From positions 1 to 5,770 of the forward strand of contig CAMYKE010000263.1 of the NCBI GenBank assembly GCA_947258895.1: a stretch of 5,770 bases of DNA. Direction: 5' to 3'. Source of the stretch: an uncultured Pseudomonadales bacterium (GTDB lineage Bacteria; Pseudomonadota; Gammaproteobacteria; Pseudomonadales; IMCC2047). The notes below the pieces were generated by a model, which worked only from the letters and a program-made list of their open reading frames with translations, had not been told where the DNA came from and did not search any database. A program made the translations under genes and the position numbers. This document shows, one piece after another, positions 4,345 through 5,770 of this stretch. Position 1 is the first letter of the stretch. Each line of letters opens with the position of its first letter.

Positions 4345-5770
4345 ATGCCAAATTTTGATGACGATACCGCCCTGCGCCATATTCTCTATGGCACCGCCGC
4401 GGAAACCGGCAACCAGTTTTTCGTAGCACTGGTCAACAACCTCGCCGCTGCATTCGATACCGACTTCGCCTGGGTCACGGAATACCTGCCAGGCCGTGAG
4501 ACATTGCGCGCGCTGGCTTTTTACCAGGACCACACGTTGATTGAAGACTTTGAATACGCGCTTACCGACACACCCTGTGAGCCGGTGATACGGGGTGCCA
4601 AACTGGTACACCACCCCCAGGGTGTACAGGCCTGCTACCCGCGGGATAACGATTTGAAAATCCTGGGTATGGAGAGCTACCTGGGCATTCCGCTGCTGGC
4701 CACCGATGGATCAATCCTTGGCCATATGGCGATAATGGACAGAAAGAAAATGCCTGAGGAGGCCCGGGGGCTCGACATCTTTCGCATTTTTGCAGCGCGA
4801 GCCACCGCTGAGTTGCAGCGGCTCAGAGCCGAAGAAGTCATCCGCGAGCAGCAGCAGAAACAGGCGCAACTGGGTCGCGAACTTGAAGATGCACTGGAAA
4901 CACTAAAGGAAAGCGAAACCCGCTACCGGGATTTGTTTGAGGAAGCCCCTATCGCCTATGTCAACGAGGATCTGGGCTCGCGCTTTATTCGAGCCAACAG
5001 GACGGCGTTACGAATCCTGGGTATTCGCCCGGAAGAGGCCGTCGGCTTTCTCGGTCGTTCACTCGCGCCTGAGACCACGGATGCGCAGTCGCGAATAGAC
5101 GCCGCGCTCGCGTCGATCAAGGCCGGGCTGGATGCCGACAGCAGGGTGCTGGAACTGAGACGTCATGACAATGGCGAGCCGGTCTGGGTGCGCTGGTGGT
5201 CGAAACCCGACCCGAGCGGTAACTTCACCCGCACCATGTTCCTGGACATCACCGCAAGCGTTCTGATGGAACGGGAAAAACATGAACTGCAGGCCCAGAA
5301 CGATTATCTGCAGGAAGAGATTGATAGCACGGCGTTTAGTGAAATCATTGGCAACAGCCTCGTCATGCAACGGGTACTAGAGGATCTAAAGCAGGTAGCT
5401 GGCACCGATGCCGGCGTGTTGATTCTTGGCGAAACCGGAACTGGCAAGGAGGTGTTCGCGCGTGCGGTACACAAAGCGAGCTCGAGGAGCGGCAAACCCC
5501 TGATCAAGGTTAATTGCGGCGCGTTGCCCGAATCGCTGATCGAGAGTGAACTGTTCGGCCATGAAAAAGGCGCCTTTACCGGGGCGACCGCGAAACGGGA
5601 TGGCCGCTTCAAGCTTGCCGATGGCGGCACCCTGTTTCTGGACGAAATCGGTGACCTGCCAATGACGTTGCAGGTAAAGTTGTTGAGAGTCCTGCAGGAG
5701 GGTGAGTTTGAGCCACTAGGTAGCGCAACCACCCACAAGGTCGATGTGCGTATTATCGCGGCGACAAATC
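4345..5770 (+). CDS. Sigma-54-dependent activator, GAF-PAS-AAA+ (C-terminus cut by window edge)
   Basis: 475 codons are present and the frame is open to the right edge. Residues 1-155 form a GAF-like sensor domain ([12 protein letters not shown], then [19 protein letters not shown]). Residues about 156-192 form a charged, glutamine-rich linker, probably a coiled coil. Residues about 193-305 are a PAS domain ([13 protein letters not shown], ending FLDITA). From about 332 comes the AAA+ core. It has Walker A GETGTGKE (362-369), the sigma-54-contacting GAFTGA loop (409-414), Walker B LFLDEIG (430-436), and IAATN at the edge. The sensor II part and the expected helix-turn-helix are outside the window. 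The protein would hydrolyse ATP to open sigma-54 promoters; no phosphorylated receiver domain is seen, so GAF or PAS ligand sensing is likely. ATG 4345 has only a weak ribosome site; in-frame TTG codons at 4288, 4291 and 4297 are alternatives. The gene is divergent from the 105-residue gene. Confidence 0.93.
   Translation, partial: MPNFDDDTALRHILYGTAAETGNQFFVALVNNLAAAFDTDFAWVTEYLPGRETLRALAFYQDHTLIEDFEYALTDTPCEPVIRGAKLVHHPQGVQACYPRDNDLKILGMESYLGIPLLATDGSILGHMAIMDRKKMPEEARGLDIFRIFAARATAELQRLRAEEVIREQQQKQAQLGRELEDALETLKESETRYRDLFEEAPIAYVNEDLGSRFIRANRTALRILGIRPEEAVGFLGRSLAPETTDAQSRIDAALASIKAGLDADSRVLELRRHDNGEPVWVRWWSKPDPSGNFTRTMFLDITASVLMEREKHELQAQNDYLQEEIDSTAFSEIIGNSLVMQRVLEDLKQVAGTDAGVLILGETGTGKEVFARAVHKASSRSGKPLIKVNCGALPESLIESELFGHEKGAFTGATAKRDGRFKLADGGTLFLDEIGDLPMTLQVKLLRVLQEGEFEPLGSATTHKVDVRIIAATN

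Overview
The window looks like an accessory stretch of a gammaproteobacterial chromosome or similar. The evidence is an IS4-type transposase remnant, a Gram-negative lipoprotein signal, two sigma-54 type promoters, a sigma-54 activator and an HvfA-type metallophore precursor. No gene fixes the species.

Layout, left to right. Positions 1-411 hold no supportable gene. A class I methyltransferase (412-1062, +) comes first. It is followed by a 58-residue hypothetical protein (1142-1318, -), about 330 bases with little content, and a secreted cupin, probably a lipoprotein (1648-2115, -). A tandem 33-base repeat lies just upstream of the cupin. Positions 2206-2830 are a graveyard: a terminator-like hairpin, a decayed IS4-family transposase fragment (2378-2695, -) and a GC-rich hairpin.

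The most interesting part is 2829-5770. A precursor peptide of the HvfA type (2829-3254, -) has a Sec signal, three tandem 24-residue repeats and two EGKCG motifs. In this family the EGKCG cysteines are modified by an MNIO enzyme (HvfB/DUF692) with its partner HvfC. Neither partner gene is in the window; a transposase relic lies where they would be expected. Upstream is a near-consensus sigma-54 promoter (3360-3376, -), and about 100-135 bases before its predicted start are two palindromes exactly 30 bases apart, in enhancer position. A 152-base MITE-like element with CTAG flanks (3559-3710) follows.

Next is a conserved-looking 105-residue protein of unknown function (3770-4087, -). It has its own sigma-54 type promoter (4129-4144, -) and dyads upstream. 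It is divergent from a GAF-PAS-AAA+ sigma-54 activator (4345 to the right edge, +), which is cut off at the edge. I infer that this activator may control the 105-residue gene and possibly the metallophore precursor. The dyads at the two promoters differ in sequence, so common control is not shown.
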